64,000 bases of DNA from JANNRR01 sp031401675 (GCA_031401675.1 JANNRR010000045.1:1-64000); one strand, 5' to 3'; shown: positions 52,026-62,084, counted from the stretch's first letter. Program-made: numbers and translations. Notes: generated from the sequence alone by a model not told the origin.

Positions 52026-52406
52026 ATGGAATACGAAACCGACCGCAACCGGGTGCAGGGGCTTGGTTCGGCACATGAAGGTGCCGCACACTGGTTGTCG
52101 CAGCGTGTCACATCGCTGGCGCTGTTGCCTTTGACCCTTCTGTTCCTGTTTCCCTTTGCCCGCGCCTTGGGCGAAGGACACGCTGCCGTCGTTTCGCTCT
52201 ATCAGGGCTGGTTCAACGCCTTTGTCGCGGCTCTGTTCCTCGGCGTCGCCTTCTGGCATCTGGCTCAAGGTCTGCAAGTGGTGATCGAGGATTATGTGCC
52301 CGCCAAGGCACCGCGTACAGCACTGCTGTTGCTCAACAAACTGTTCTGCGGTGCCTTCGCCGCGGCTGGCATCTTTGCCGTCGCCAAAATCGCATTCAGC
52401 GCCTGA
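52026..52406 (+). CDS. sdhD: Succinate dehydrogenase membrane anchor subunit
   Basis: 126 residues, three membrane helices. N-terminal GLGSAHEGAAHWLSQRVTSLALLPLTLLFLFPFARAL and the second-helix FWHLAQGLQVVIEDYV carrying the His-x-x-x-Gly pattern identify SdhD, which shares the haem b and quinone site with SdhC. The sdhA start is nine bases downstream. Confidence 0.92.
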   Translation: MEYETDRNRVQGLGSAHEGAAHWLSQRVTSLALLPLTLLFLFPFARALGEGHAAVVSLYQGWFNAFVAALFLGVAFWHLAQGLQVVIEDYVPAKAPRTALLLLNKLFCGAFAAAGIFAVAKIAFSA

Positions 52407-52415
52407 GGAATTCAC

Positions 52416-54221
52416 ATGGCTGCCTATCCGTACGAAGAACATTTCTATGACGTGGTGGTTGTGGGGGCCGGCGGCGCGGGCCTGCGTGCCACGCTCGGGA
52501 TGGCCGAACAGGGATTGCGCACCGCTTGCGTTACCAAGGTATTCCCGACCCGCAGCCATACTGTGGCGGCACAGGGCGGCATTGCGGCGTCGCTGGCCAA
52601 CATGGGCCCGGACAACTGGCAATGGCACATGTACGATACTGTCAAGGGCTCCGACTGGCTCGGCGACATGGATGCGATGGAGTATCTGACGCGTGAGGCA
52701 CCCAAAGCGGTATACGAATTGGAACACTACGGCGTGCCCTTTTCCCGCACCGAGGATGGCCGCATCTATCAGCGCCCGTTTGGCGGCCATACCACCGAAT
52801 TCGGCGAAGGCCCGCCGGTACAGCGCACCTGCGCCGCCGCCGACCGCACCGGCCACGCGATCCTGCATACGCTTTATGGGCAAAGCCTGAAAAACAACGC
52901 CGAGTTCTACATCGAGTATTTCGCCATCGATCTGATCATGTCCGAGGACGGGATCTGTCAGGGAGTGCTGGCCTGGAAACTGGACGATGGCACCTTGCAT
53001 GCCTTCAACGCCAAAATGGTGGTACTCGCCACCGGCGGCTATGGCCGCGCCTATTTCTCGGCCACCTCTGCCCATACCTGCACTGGTGATGGCGGCGGCA
53101 TGGTGGCTCGGCAGGGTCTGCCGCTGCAGGACATGGAATTCGTGCAGTTCCACCCGACCGGCATCTATGGGTCGGGCTGCCTGATCACCGAAGGCGCCCG
53201 GGGCGAGGGCGGCTATCTGACCAATTCCGAAGGCGAGCGGTTCATGGAACGCTATGCGCCAACCTACAAGGATCTGGCCAGCCGTGATGTGGTCAGCCGC
53301 TGCATGACGCTGGAAATTCGCGAGGGGCGCGGCGTTGGGCCGGACAAGGATCACATCCACCTGAACCTCAATCACCTGCCGCCGGAAACGCTTGCCCTGC
53401 GCCTGCCCGGCATCAGCGAATCCGCCCGCATCTTTGCCGGCGTCGATCTGACCAGAGAGCCGATCCCGGTTCTGCCGACCGTGCATTACAACATGGGTGG
53501 CATCCCGACCAATTACTGGGGCGAAGCGCTGAACCCCACGCCCGATGCTCCCGACCGCATCGCCCCTGGCCTTATGGCGGTGGGTGAGGCTGGGTGCGCC
53601 AGTGTCCACGGTGCCAACCGCCTCGGATCGAACTCGCTGATCGACCTTGTGGTGTTCGGGCGGGCGGCGGCGATCCGCGCCGGAAAGGTTGTGGACCCCG
53701 AAGCTGCGAATCCGGTCCTGAACAAGCTCTCGCTGCAACTGGCGCTCGACCGGTTCGATACGCTCCGCCATGCGGCAGGTGCAGTTCCCACTGCCGACCT
53801 GCGGCTGGAAATGCAGAAGACCATGCAAGCCGACGCCGCCGTCTTCCGGACCGACAAGACCCTGGCCGAGGGCTGCGTCAAAATGGCCGCCGTGGCACAG
53901 AAGATGCACGATATCCACGTGACGGACCGTTCGATGATCTGGAACTCGGACCTGATGGAGACGCTGGAACTTACCAACCTGATGCCCAACGCGCTGGCCA
54001 CCATCACTGCTGCCGAAGCACGCAAGGAATCGCGCGGAGCGCACGCACACGAGGATTACCCCAAGCGCGACGACGCGAACTGGCGGGTGCATTCGCTGGC
54101 CTATGTTGCGGATGAAAAGGTGCGGCTGGCCACCCGCCCGGTGCATTTGGACCCGCTGACCACGGAGGCGGAGGGCGGCATTGACCTGAAAAAGATTGCC
54201 CCGAAGGCGCGGGTCTACTGA
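52416..54221 (+). CDS. sdhA: Succinate dehydrogenase flavoprotein subunit
   Basis: 601 residues. FAD dinucleotide motif [16 protein letters not shown] at the N-terminus, covalent flavin His in [13 protein letters not shown], active-site region [21 protein letters not shown], and second FAD segment [19 protein letters not shown]. It oxidises succinate to fumarate in the TCA cycle. The gene sits between sdhD and sdhB with a 46-base gap before sdhB. Confidence 0.96.
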   Translation: MAAYPYEEHFYDVVVVGAGGAGLRATLGMAEQGLRTACVTKVFPTRSHTVAAQGGIAASLANMGPDNWQWHMYDTVKGSDWLGDMDAMEYLTREAPKAVYELEHYGVPFSRTEDGRIYQRPFGGHTTEFGEGPPVQRTCAAADRTGHAILHTLYGQSLKNNAEFYIEYFAIDLIMSEDGICQGVLAWKLDDGTLHAFNAKMVVLATGGYGRAYFSATSAHTCTGDGGGMVARQGLPLQDMEFVQFHPTGIYGSGCLITEGARGEGGYLTNSEGERFMERYAPTYKDLASRDVVSRCMTLEIREGRGVGPDKDHIHLNLNHLPPETLALRLPGISESARIFAGVDLTREPIPVLPTVHYNMGGIPTNYWGEALNPTPDAPDRIAPGLMAVGEAGCASVHGANRLGSNSLIDLVVFGRAAAIRAGKVVDPEAANPVLNKLSLQLALDRFDTLRHAAGAVPTADLRLEMQKTMQADAAVFRTDKTLAEGCVKMAAVAQKMHDIHVTDRSMIWNSDLMETLELTNLMPNALATITAAEARKESRGAHAHEDYPKRDDANWRVHSLAYVADEKVRLATRPVHLDPLTTEAEGGIDLKKIAPKARVY

Positions 54222-54267
54222 ACCGCGCTTTGCCGGATCATGGCTGCCGAGACCAAGGACATACGAG

Positions 54268-55044
54268 ATGGTTGAACTAACCCTGCCGAAAAACTCCAAG
54301 ATCCGCGTCGGCAAGACATGGCCAAAGCCAGCGGGTGCCAATGTCCGCAAGTTCCAGATCTACCGCTGGAACCCCGATGACGGCGAAAACCCGCGCGTGG
54401 ATACTTATTTCGTCGACTTGGACAAATGCGGCCCGATGGTCCTGGACGCGCTGATCAAGATAAAGTCCGAAATTGATCCCACCCTGACCTTTCGCCGCTC
54501 CTGCCGCGAGGGCATCTGCGGCTCCTGCGCCATGAACATCGGCGGCATCAACACTCTGGCCTGCATCTACGGTCTGGATGAGGTGAAGGGCGACGTGAAG
54601 ATCTATCCGCTGCCGCACATGCCGGTGATCAAGGACCTGATTCCCGATCTGACGCATTTCTACGCTCAGCATGCGTCAATCATGCCATGGCTGGAAACCA
54701 AGACCAACCGCCCCGCCAAGGAGTGGAAGCAAAGCATCGAAAGCCGCGAAAAGCTTGACGGGCTTTACGAGTGCGTGATGTGCGCCTGCTGCTCGACCTC
54801 CTGCCCCAGCTATTGGTGGAACTCCGACCGCTACCTCGGTCCGGCCGCCCTGCTGCACGCCTATCGCTGGATCATCGATTCGCGTGACGAGGCAACGGGC
54901 GAACGACTTGACGATTTGCAGGATCCGTTCAAGCTGTATCGCTGCCACACCATCATGAACTGCGCCAAGACCTGCCCCAAGGGATTGAACCCGGCCAAGG
55001 CGATCGCCGAGATCAAGAAACTGATGGTCGAGCGGGTGTTGTAG
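54268..55044 (+). CDS. sdhB: Succinate dehydrogenase iron-sulfur subunit
   Basis: 258 residues from the ATG after ACGAG; the in-frame upstream extension overlaps sdhA and is not family-like. [2Fe-2S] ligands [21 protein letters not shown], [4Fe-4S] ligands [16 protein letters not shown], and [3Fe-4S] ligands [17 protein letters not shown]. Transfers electrons from SdhA to the quinone site. Last gene of the operon. Confidence 0.96.
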   Translation: MVELTLPKNSKIRVGKTWPKPAGANVRKFQIYRWNPDDGENPRVDTYFVDLDKCGPMVLDALIKIKSEIDPTLTFRRSCREGICGSCAMNIGGINTLACIYGLDEVKGDVKIYPLPHMPVIKDLIPDLTHFYAQHASIMPWLETKTNRPAKEWKQSIESREKLDGLYECVMCACCSTSCPSYWWNSDRYLGPAALLHAYRWIIDSRDEATGERLDDLQDPFKLYRCHTIMNCAKTCPKGLNPAKAIAEIKKLMVERVL

Positions 55045-55086
55045 ACCGACCGCCCATCCCCGGCCAGGCGGGGGCGGCCGGTCGGT
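55045..55086. terminator. Hairpin between convergent sdhB and the RND pump gene
   Basis: ACCGACC (55045-55051) pairs with GGTCGGT (55080-55086), with further GC pairing inside (CGCCC with GGGCG). It lies directly after the sdhB stop and 22 bases from the stop of the leftward pump gene, so it may serve both. No T-run. Confidence 0.4.
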
Positions 55087-55107
55087 ACTGCACGTCAATC
55101 TGCTGCC

Positions 55108-58100
55108 CTATTCCGCCACGTACTGGGTCCCCGCCACCGCCAGCGGTCGGCGTGGCACACTGTTCTCCAGATGAATCAGCCGGTCGCGCAGTGCGGCAAT
55201 CTCGGTTCTGGCATCGTCCATGGTGCGGGCCAGTTCGCCGGCCTCTGGCACTTCGGGTTCGGCCTCCTTCTTGCCGACCAACCCGCCGAATACTTTGCCA
55301 AGCAGTAAGCTCAGGTCGTCCATGATAAGGAAATACGACGGCACCACCACCAGGCTGAGCACGGTCGACACGATGATGCCGCCGATCACGGCCGTGGCCA
55401 TCGGCGCGCGGAAAGAGCCACCTTCGCCGACGCCCAAGGCCGACGGCAACATGCCCGCCGACATGGCGATCGAGGTCATCACGATCGGGCGCGCCCGTTT
55501 GTGCCCGGCTTCCATCATCGCCTGAAACCGCGACATGCCCTGATTACGCATCTCGATGGCGAAATCGACCAGCAGAATGGCGTTCTTGGTCACGATGCCC
55601 ATCAGCATCAACACCCCGATCATCACCGGCATCGACAACGCGTCGCCAGTGATCAGCAGCGCTGCCACCACGCCACCGATGGCCAGAGGCAACGAGAACA
55701 GGATGGTGAACGGCTGGATCACCGACTTGAACAGCAGGATCAGCACGGTCAGCACCAAGAGCAGGCCAAGGATCATCGCATTGACAAAGCTGCCCATCAT
55801 TTCAGCCTGAATTTCGGCATCGCCGGATTCGGCCACCCGCACGCTGGGCGGAAGCTCGACCGAGTCGGTGATTGCCTTGAATCGGGCCGAGGCAGTGCCA
55901 AGCGCCACGCCTTCAGGCAGGTTGGCACCGATCGTCACGATGCGTTCGCGGTTCAGCCGCTTGATGGTGCTGGGGCCTTCGGCGATCACGATTTCGGCCA
56001 CAGCGCTCAGCGGTACGGTCGCACCGGTTGCCGTCGTGATGTTCAACGCACTCAGCCGGGCGAGGTCGCTTTTCAGATCGCCGCGCAGTTGGACCCGGAC
56101 CGGGATCAGCCGATCATCTATGGAAACCTTGGCCAGTGCGGTATCGAAATCGCCGATGGTGGCGACCCGAATGGTTTCGGCAATCTGCATCGTGGTGATG
56201 CCAAGCCGGGCGGCCTGTTCGATTCGCGGGCTGATCTGAATCTCTGGGCGCGGCAATGCACCGGCAGCACTGACGTTAGCCAGTGCCGGGTCACCGCGCA
56301 ATGCGGCCTCGAGTTTCGCCACGGCGAGGTTCAGATCGGACTCTTCCGAAGACAGGATGCTGAACGACAGATCGCGTTCGCCGCGGTCGTTCAGCTTGAT
56401 GGCGCGCACATCGGCAACGGTCGAGATCGAGGCGAACACCTCGGTTTCGATCGAGGTCTGCGGTCGCAGTCTGCCCGTCGCCTCCATCTTCGGGATGTAT
56501 TCGCCGACCAGAGGCAGGCGCCGGATCACGTCGTTGGCCTTGCGCACCAGCGAGTGATCAAGCTTTTCGAGAATCACGGTCAACGAAGCGCGGCGAATAT
56601 CCAGATCACCGGTCGGCGAAGAGCCTCCGACGACCAGAACGCTTTCCACACCGTCGATCCCTTGAATCCGGCGTTGCATGTCCTGGGTCACGATGTCGGT
56701 TTCGGCCAGCGTGGAACCGGGCGGCAATTCGACCGAGATCGGAATACGCGACACATCCTCGCCGGGGATGAAGGCGCTTGGCACCTTGGTCATGAAAAAT
56801 ACCGAGATGGCCAGTACGCCAAGGGCACCGAGCAGCGTCAGGTAGCGGCTGGGAAACCGGAACACACGTGGCCGGAACAGACTGCCGATCACCGGGATCC
56901 AGCCGAACGCAAAGCTCAGCAGCCAAAGCGGGTTCGGCAGCGGCAGCGCGCTGTTCGTTGACACCCGCACCAACCAAAGGTAGCCGCGCATCGTTGCGCC
57001 ATCGTTGGCATTGTGACCTTCGGCGTCCTTGGCGCTCATCAGATAGGCCGCCATCATCGGCGTGATCAACCGGGCAACCAGCAACGAAAACAGCACGGCG
57101 ATGGCAACCGTCAGGCCGAATTGTTCAAAATACTGACCCGGAATGCCTGGCATGAACGACACCGGCACAAAGACCGCCACTATGGTGAACGTGGTCGCAA
57201 TCACCGCCAGACCGATTTCGTCGGCTGCCTCGATGGCCGCCCGGTACGGCGTCTTGCCCATCCGGATATGGCGCGCGATATTCTCGATCTCGACAATCGC
57301 ATCATCAACCAGAATGCCGGTAGCCAGGGTGATGGCCAGAAAGGACACGAGGTTGAGCGAAAAGCCCAGCATGTCCATGATCCAGAAGGTCGGGATCGCC
57401 GACAACGGCAAGGCAACCGCCGTGATCAGTGTAGCGCGCCAGTTTCGCAGGAAAAGCAGCACTACGATCACCGCCAGAATTGCACCCTCGATCAGCGTGT
57501 GCAGCGCGGCTTCGTAGTTGCCGTAGGTATAGTACACTGTGTCATCAACCGGCGAGATCTGGACGTCGGGATGATCTGCCCGCAATTTGTCGAGGCTGGC
57601 ATTCACCACTTCGGCCACCGAAACTTCCGATGCCCCTTTGGCGCGGAACACGCCAAAGGTTACGACCTGCTCGCCGTTGAAACGTGAAAAGGACCGCAGT
57701 TCCTCGTAGCTGTCGACAACAGTGCCAAGCTCGCCCAGTTTCACATGCCGCCCGCCGGGCAGGGCTATGGTGGTATCGGCCAGTTTTGCAGCAGACTCTG
57801 CATCGCCCAGCACCCGGACGGCTTGCTCCCGGTCACCCAACTCGCTGCGACCGGCGCCCAGGTTGGCATTGGTCTGGCGAATCTGGGTGTTGACCGCCGA
57901 AGCGGTGATTCCGAAACTGCCAAGTTTGACCGGATCAAGTTCAATCTTGATCTCTCTGTCGGCACCGCCGTAGCGATCAATCCGGCCGACGCCCGGCCTG
58001 CCCTGCATCGCACGGGTGATCTCGTCATCAACAAACCAGGACAGCTCTTCGATAGACATGTCGGGTGACGACACGGCAAAGGTCATGATCGCCTGACCTT

Positions 58101-58500
58101 CGACGTCGATCCGGGTTATGATCGGGGTATCGACCCCGCCGGGCAGGTCACCCAGAATCTGATCAATCGCGTCCTTTGTGTCCTGAACGGCCTTGTCGGT
58201 CGGCACTTCCATGCGGAATTCAACGGCCGTAACCGATACGCCGTCCGATACGTTGGACGTGATGTTCTTGACCCCGGTGATGCCAGCCACGGCATCCTCT
58301 ATCCGCTTGGTTACCTGCGTTTCCAATTCGGCAGGGGCCGCGCCTTGCTGGCCGACCGAGATGGCGACAAGCGGGAAATCGATGTTCGGGAAACGGGTGA
58401 TCGGCAGCACATTGAACGACTGCCAACCCATGATCATCAACAGCGCGAATGCCAGGATCGGGGCAATCGGGTTTCGGATCGACCAAGCGGAAAAGTTCAT
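55108..58500 (-). CDS. RND-family efflux pump inner-membrane transporter
   Basis: 1130 residues with the AcrB layout: helix 1 (IAPILAFALLMIMGWQSFNVLP), periplasmic porter domain, helices 2-6 with GILVDDAIVEIENIARH (the paired Asp of the proton relay) near residue 400, second periplasmic domain, and final helices (MLMGIVTKNAILLVDFAIEMRNQG). The C-terminus has an extra ~80-residue cytoplasmic tail (KKEAEPEVPEAGELARTMDDARTEIAALRDRLIHLENSVPRRP) with coiled-coil character, longer than AcrB. Paired with the adaptor gene 9 bases upstream. Confidence 0.92.
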   Translation of the reverse strand: MNFSAWSIRNPIAPILAFALLMIMGWQSFNVLPITRFPNIDFPLVAISVGQQGAAPAELETQVTKRIEDAVAGITGVKNITSNVSDGVSVTAVEFRMEVPTDKAVQDTKDAIDQILGDLPGGVDTPIITRIDVEGQAIMTFAVSSPDMSIEELSWFVDDEITRAMQGRPGVGRIDRYGGADREIKIELDPVKLGSFGITASAVNTQIRQTNANLGAGRSELGDREQAVRVLGDAESAAKLADTTIALPGGRHVKLGELGTVVDSYEELRSFSRFNGEQVVTFGVFRAKGASEVSVAEVVNASLDKLRADHPDVQISPVDDTVYYTYGNYEAALHTLIEGAILAVIVVLLFLRNWRATLITAVALPLSAIPTFWIMDMLGFSLNLVSFLAITLATGILVDDAIVEIENIARHIRMGKTPYRAAIEAADEIGLAVIATTFTIVAVFVPVSFMPGIPGQYFEQFGLTVAIAVLFSLLVARLITPMMAAYLMSAKDAEGHNANDGATMRGYLWLVRVSTNSALPLPNPLWLLSFAFGWIPVIGSLFRPRVFRFPSRYLTLLGALGVLAISVFFMTKVPSAFIPGEDVSRIPISVELPPGSTLAETDIVTQDMQRRIQGIDGVESVLVVGGSSPTGDLDIRRASLTVILEKLDHSLVRKANDVIRRLPLVGEYIPKMEATGRLRPQTSIETEVFASISTVADVRAIKLNDRGERDLSFSILSSEESDLNLAVAKLEAALRGDPALANVSAAGALPRPEIQISPRIEQAARLGITTMQIAETIRVATIGDFDTALAKVSIDDRLIPVRVQLRGDLKSDLARLSALNITTATGATVPLSAVAEIVIAEGPSTIKRLNRERIVTIGANLPEGVALGTASARFKAITDSVELPPSVRVAESGDAEIQAEMMGSFVNAMILGLLLVLTVLILLFKSVIQPFTILFSLPLAIGGVVAALLITGDALSMPVMIGVLMLMGIVTKNAILLVDFAIEMRNQGMSRFQAMMEAGHKRARPIVMTSIAMSAGMLPSALGVGEGGSFRAPMATAVIGGIIVSTVLSLVVVPSYFLIMDDLSLLLGKVFGGLVGKKEAEPEVPEAGELARTMDDARTEIAALRDRLIHLENSVPRRPLAVAGTQYVAE

Positions 58501-58509
58501 GATGCGCCC

Positions 58510-59703
58510 CTAGTTCGACATTTTGGCGGCATCCGCCATGATCGGATTGATATGATCGCCGTCGCGCACGAACGCCCCGGCCTTGGTCACGATCAGATCG
58601 CCCTCGGCCAGACCCGACATCACTTCGATCAGGCCGCCATCCCGGATGCCCGTGGTGATCATCGTCGCCTTAACCGAGTCGCCCGATACCTTTAACGCGC
58701 GGGTTTCAGACCCCGAACCGCCTACGGCGGAAACCGGCACGGCCAAAGCCTCGCGCGATTGCACCAGAATGCGGGCGTCGGCGAACATGCCGGACCTTAC
58801 CCGGTCCGACTCGTCGATGCTGATCCGCACCCGGCCCAGCCTGGTCGTCGCATCCACCGTCGGCTCGACCAGCCAGACAGTTCCCGTCAACGTTTCCGCC
58901 AGTCCGACGACGCTCAGCGAGGCTTTTTGTCCGGCCTGCAGCTTCAGGATATCCTGCTCTGCCACGTCGGCGCGCAGTTCCAAAAGGCCGCCACGCACGA
59001 TCATGAACATCGGCTGCCCCCCGCCGCTGGCGATGGCACCGACCATGGCATTGCGCTCGACCACCTCACCGGCAACCGGAGCCGTGACCAGGGTGCGCTT
59101 TAGACTAAGATCGATATTCGCAACCTGGGCGTCAACCAGCGTCAGTTGCGCCTGCGCGGCTACCAGCCCCTGCGTGGCCACCGTTACCCGTGCCAGAGTC
59201 GAAGTTGCGTTGGCGGTCGCGGTATCGGCGGCGGATTTCGACGTGGTACCAGCGGCGGTCAGCGCCAGTGTCCGGTTCTTGACGCGAACGGCCTCGTCGG
59301 CAGCAGTCTTGGCTTCGATCAACTGCGCCTCGGCCTGCGCGATGGTTGCGTTGGCACTGGCCAATGATGCAAGCAGCTGACTTTTCTGCAAAGTCAGTGA
59401 GGTATCGGACAGCCGCGCCAGCACTTGTCCTGCCGCGACGGTGTCACCAATTTCCACTTCGATAGCGTCAATCGCCTGGCCCTCGATCTGCGGCTGTACC
59501 AGAACCTGCTCTACTGCCCCGATCAAACCGGACGCAGCAACCACATCGTTCATCGGCAATCGTGTCACTTTTGAAACCGTGATCGCAGGAAGGCTGACAG
59601 TCGATTTTTCGACCGGGGATACGGCAGTTGCTTCAGCTGCTGCGCCGTTGGCAACAAGAGCTGCGATCAGAGCCAAGGGCAACAGGGCGGTGGAAATATG
59701 CAT
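58510..59703 (-). CDS. RND efflux periplasmic adaptor subunit (HlyD/AcrA family)
   Basis: 397 residues from the ATG at 59703 (MHISTALLPLALIAALVANGAAA, signal peptide). Split lipoyl-like domain (VEIGDTVAAGQVLARLSDTS ... RTLVTAPVAGEVVERNAMVG), alpha-hairpin rich in Ala (ASANATIAQAEAQLIEAKTAADEAV), and beta-barrel/membrane-proximal parts (GMFADARILVQSREALAVPVSAV). It links the RND pump to an outer-membrane channel. No TolC gene is in this operon. Confidence 0.9.
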   Translation of the reverse strand: MHISTALLPLALIAALVANGAAAEATAVSPVEKSTVSLPAITVSKVTRLPMNDVVAASGLIGAVEQVLVQPQIEGQAIDAIEVEIGDTVAAGQVLARLSDTSLTLQKSQLLASLASANATIAQAEAQLIEAKTAADEAVRVKNRTLALTAAGTTSKSAADTATANATSTLARVTVATQGLVAAQAQLTLVDAQVANIDLSLKRTLVTAPVAGEVVERNAMVGAIASGGGQPMFMIVRGGLLELRADVAEQDILKLQAGQKASLSVVGLAETLTGTVWLVEPTVDATTRLGRVRISIDESDRVRSGMFADARILVQSREALAVPVSAVGGSGSETRALKVSGDSVKATMITTGIRDGGLIEVMSGLAEGDLIVTKAGAFVRDGDHINPIMADAAKMSN

Positions 59704-59707
59704 CGTA

Positions 59708-60349
59708 TCAGACCTTTGGTTGTTGTGCGGCGATGGGCGCAAACGCCGCGATATCAGCTAGGGTTCGTTCAATCGTTGTCATCACCAGCGCCGCAAGGTC
59801 GCGATCCGGTTCCCGGATACCAGATGCCGCAAAGCACCCGGACCGGATTGTAAGCCCCTGGATCAGCATCAGGATAAGTCTGGCGTGGGCGGAAAACCTG
59901 CGTTCGGCGTTATCAGCACCGATCCCTGCGATCCGGGCGAACACGGCGACAAGATTGCTGGTGATCTCTGCCTCCATCCGATGCATCAGCGATGCTATTT
60001 CCGGGCGGCGGGCAGCGTTGGCCTCAATCTCGGCCCAGATCGGTCCGTGATCTTCATGCGGCATCTCGATCCGGTGACGGATCACCTCTCGAAACGTCTC
60101 CAGAGGGTAAGGCGATTGCATGATCAGCGTGAACTCGACCTGAACTTCCTCCAGGTCGCGCTGCACCATCGCCTCGATGATGGCATTCTTGGAAGGGAAA
60201 TAGCGATAGAAATTGCCAGCGCTCATCCCGGCTGCCCGGGAGAGATCCTGCATCGATGCGCCTTCGAATCCCTTGGATGCAAAGACCGCCTTGATGCTTT
60301 CCAGGATTTCGATGGTTCTGGGTTCTGCGCGCAAGGAGTGGGTCGACAT
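59708..60349 (-). CDS. TetR/AcrR-family repressor of the RND pump
   Basis: 213 residues from the ATG at 60349. HTH near residues 12-55: ESIKAVFASKGFEGASMQDLSRAAGMSAGNFYRYFPSKNAIIEAM. A longer start at 60415 lies inside the palindromic operator, so I reject it. The adaptor begins four bases after its stop, so regulator, adaptor and pump form one unit, and the regulator should sense a pump substrate. Confidence 0.87.
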   Translation of the reverse strand: MSTHSLRAEPRTIEILESIKAVFASKGFEGASMQDLSRAAGMSAGNFYRYFPSKNAIIEAMVQRDLEEVQVEFTLIMQSPYPLETFREVIRHRIEMPHEDHGPIWAEIEANAARRPEIASLMHRMEAEITSNLVAVFARIAGIGADNAERRFSAHARLILMLIQGLTIRSGCFAASGIREPDRDLAALVMTTIERTLADIAAFAPIAAQQPKV

Positions 60350-60757
60350 GGTGTCAAGAATCCGGGCTGAGTCGGGAAATTCCGTTCGCCAGGTTATCTG
60401 AGAATGAACGTTCATTCATCAAGCCCCCTCACGGCATCGTGATCGCAATTTCGCTTTTGCGGCAACAGCTGCGGCGGTTTGACGCTTCCGGCGCACGCAG
60501 CAAGAACCGGCACATCAGCAATGGCATGCTTGCCGCATCTGTATTCGGCAGGAACGGCGGATTGGATCAGTTCCCTCGGATTTGGCCTCAGGCGGCGGCC
60601 GAATTTCGGCCAGGGCCTTCGCCCGGGGCCGACCAATTGCCAGGAAAGATGGGGATTCCGGTCGTCGACCACCGCAACCGGGGCCAAAAGTTGAAAACGA
60701 AACGCGGTCGCAGCACTTTCTTCAATCAGCGCCGGAAAATACAGACCAGCGACCGGG
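60350..60757. other. 408-bp intergenic region with TetR operator
   Basis: It holds the pump-operon operator at 60402-60417. The remaining ~340 bases up to the stop of the truncated LuxR-like gene contain no coding sequence I can support and no LuxR-type helix-turn-helix remnant in any frame I read. Confidence 0.6.
60402..60417. promoter_or_regulatory. TetR-family operator of the RND operon
   Basis: GAATGAACGTTCATTC is a perfect 16-bp palindrome, 53 bases before the TetR start. Its form (TGAACGTTCA core) is typical of AcrR/TtgR-like repressor sites, suggesting autoregulation of the tetR-adaptor-pump operon. Confidence 0.7.
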
Positions 60758-61243
60758 TCAGGCGTGCGTCAACAGGATCGACAGCCGTTTCAGCGCCGCA
60801 TGATCCTCGGGTGACAGGGTTTCGGCGGCACGGGTTTCCTCGTGCAGGCGTGTCAGGATGGTGGCGATCGACTGCATTTCGGCCTCGGTGAACTCGCGGT
60901 CGGACCGGGCGAAGCTGGCGACGCTGCGCGATTGGCCATCCTCCTGCGCTGCGGTGAATCCATAGGCAAGCCCATATTCGGCAGCCTTTTCCATCACGTC
61001 GGTCGCGTCCTGACCGTCCAGCGCGCTCCAGCGGATCGTACCGGTGTGTTCGAACCCCCAACGAACCGTCGGATCGCGGAGGACAAGAGCGTGTTTGGAA
61101 TAATAGTCAATCCAGTCACGGCGATAGGCTTGAAACAGGTAGCGGGGCGATGCGAATTTGATATGCAGCGCAACGGCAAAGCCTGCCGGGCAGGATTCAT
61201 CAAGTTGCTCCAACAAAAGGCCGATGCTCGCTTCTTTGTCCAT
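60758..61243 (-). CDS. LuxR-family autoinducer-binding protein lacking the DNA-binding domain
   Basis: 161 residues consisting of a complete autoinducer-binding domain. The ligand-pocket residues conserved in TraR/LuxR are present: Trp and Tyr in RRDWIDYYSK, Asp in LRDPTVRW, Trp in TIRWSA. After FARSDREFTEAEMQSIATILTRLH it runs into a short linker with a HTH-like first helix (LSPEDHAALKRLSILLTHA) and stops. It is clearly a paralogue of the divergent full-length LuxR (shared HTGTxRWS, SFARSDREF). Such forms can block the full protein by heterodimerisation, as TrlR does to TraR; here that is inference. Confidence 0.82.
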   Translation of the reverse strand: MDKEASIGLLLEQLDESCPAGFAVALHIKFASPRYLFQAYRRDWIDYYSKHALVLRDPTVRWGFEHTGTIRWSALDGQDATDVMEKAAEYGLAYGFTAAQEDGQSRSVASFARSDREFTEAEMQSIATILTRLHEETRAAETLSPEDHAALKRLSILLTHA

Positions 61244-61365
61244 TTTTCTGCCCGTTACTCGCTTCCAAGTTGCCTAGACCCGGCGCATTGGGATAGTGTG
61301 CTATTGCCTTCCTTGCCGGCATAGCACAGTTGGGCAGGTGTCGTAAGAATTAGGTTTTGTGACGC

Positions 61366-61974
61366 ATGGACGACACGGTCAGCGCTTTCGAGTTTTCGTT
61401 CTTCGCGCCCGCCGGGTTCTATATTGCGCTGCGCATCGGCTTTGCTTTTCCGACCGAGGAGCACAACGCGCTGCCGCCGAAATGGGTAGACCGCTACACC
61501 GCCGGCGGTTTCATGCTGTATGATCCTGTAATCAAATGGCTTTATGAGCATACTGGCACCGTGCGGTGGAGCGGGATCGGCGGCGATGATCCGCGGAACG
61601 TGATGGCCGAAGCGCGGGCCTTTGGGCTGAACTTCGGCGTGGCGATCTGTTGCATGGATCACGGGGCGGACGGCCAACGCAGCTTTGGCTCTTTTGCCCG
61701 GTCGGATCGGGAATTCGAAGACGCCGAGATCCGGATTCTTTCGAACCGGCTGGCGCAGCTGCACCGGTCGCGGGTGCCCCCAAGGAACCTGACCGAGGCC
61801 GAACTGGAAGCATTGCGGATGGTCAAGAATGGGCTGCTTTTGAAGCAGATAGCGGCAGAGCTTGGCGTCTCGGACGGGGCGGTCAAGCAGCGGTTGAAAA
61901 ACGCAAAGTTGAAACTGAATGCCAAGACCGGCACCCATGCCGCATCACTTGCCACCGCTTATGGGCTGATTTGA
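61366..61974 (+). CDS. LuxR-family quorum-sensing regulator
   Basis: 202 residues, shorter than TraR (234). Autoinducer-binding domain residues ~15-135 with WVDRYTAGGFMLYDPVIKW and TVRWSG; C-terminal GerE-type HTH (LTEAELEALRMVKNGLLLKQIAAELGVSDGAVKQRLKNAKLKL) at ~140-185. It should bind an acyl-homoserine lactone and DNA. The luxI-type gene follows on the same strand after 110 bases containing a lux-box-like dyad. Divergent from the HTH-less paralogue across 122 bases. Confidence 0.88.
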   Translation: MDDTVSAFEFSFFAPAGFYIALRIGFAFPTEEHNALPPKWVDRYTAGGFMLYDPVIKWLYEHTGTVRWSGIGGDDPRNVMAEARAFGLNFGVAICCMDHGADGQRSFGSFARSDREFEDAEIRILSNRLAQLHRSRVPPRNLTEAELEALRMVKNGLLLKQIAAELGVSDGAVKQRLKNAKLKLNAKTGTHAASLATAYGLI

Positions 61975-62018
61975 GCCGAAGTTAACGATTGTGACAGCCG
62001 GTATTAACCAAATAATCT

Positions 62019-62034
62019 GATACAGACTGTTATC
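62019..62034. promoter_or_regulatory. Candidate lux box before the luxI-type gene
   Basis: GATACAGACTGTTATC is an imperfect 16-bp dyad with an ACAG/CTGT core, 51 bases before the synthase ATG, where a LuxR-type activator site is expected. A second loose dyad (GTTAA ... TTAAC) lies at 61981-62007. Confidence 0.45.
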
Positions 62035-62059
62035 ATCCGGGCAACTTAGTGTTCTACTT

Positions 62060-62080
62060 CACTCTCCATTAAGGAGAGTG
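62060..62080 (+). promoter_or_regulatory. Hairpin that occludes the luxI ribosome-binding site
   Basis: CACTCTCC (62060-62067) pairs perfectly with GGAGAGTG (62073-62080) around the loop ATTAA. The Shine-Dalgarno GGAG (62073-62076) is within the stem, eight bases before the ATG at 62085. Translation would need the stem to open, so a temperature, RNA or protein input on synthase expression is plausible. Confidence 0.7.
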
Positions 62081-62084
62081 CACC

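Noticed and set aside
60359..60415. Longer TetR N-terminus starting at 60415
   Set aside because: That ATG is within the 16-bp palindrome and the extra residues are not family-like; the ATG at 60349 fits better.
60412..60687. Leftward 91-aa frame upstream of the TetR gene
   Set aside because: No family pattern and its start overlaps the palindromic operator.
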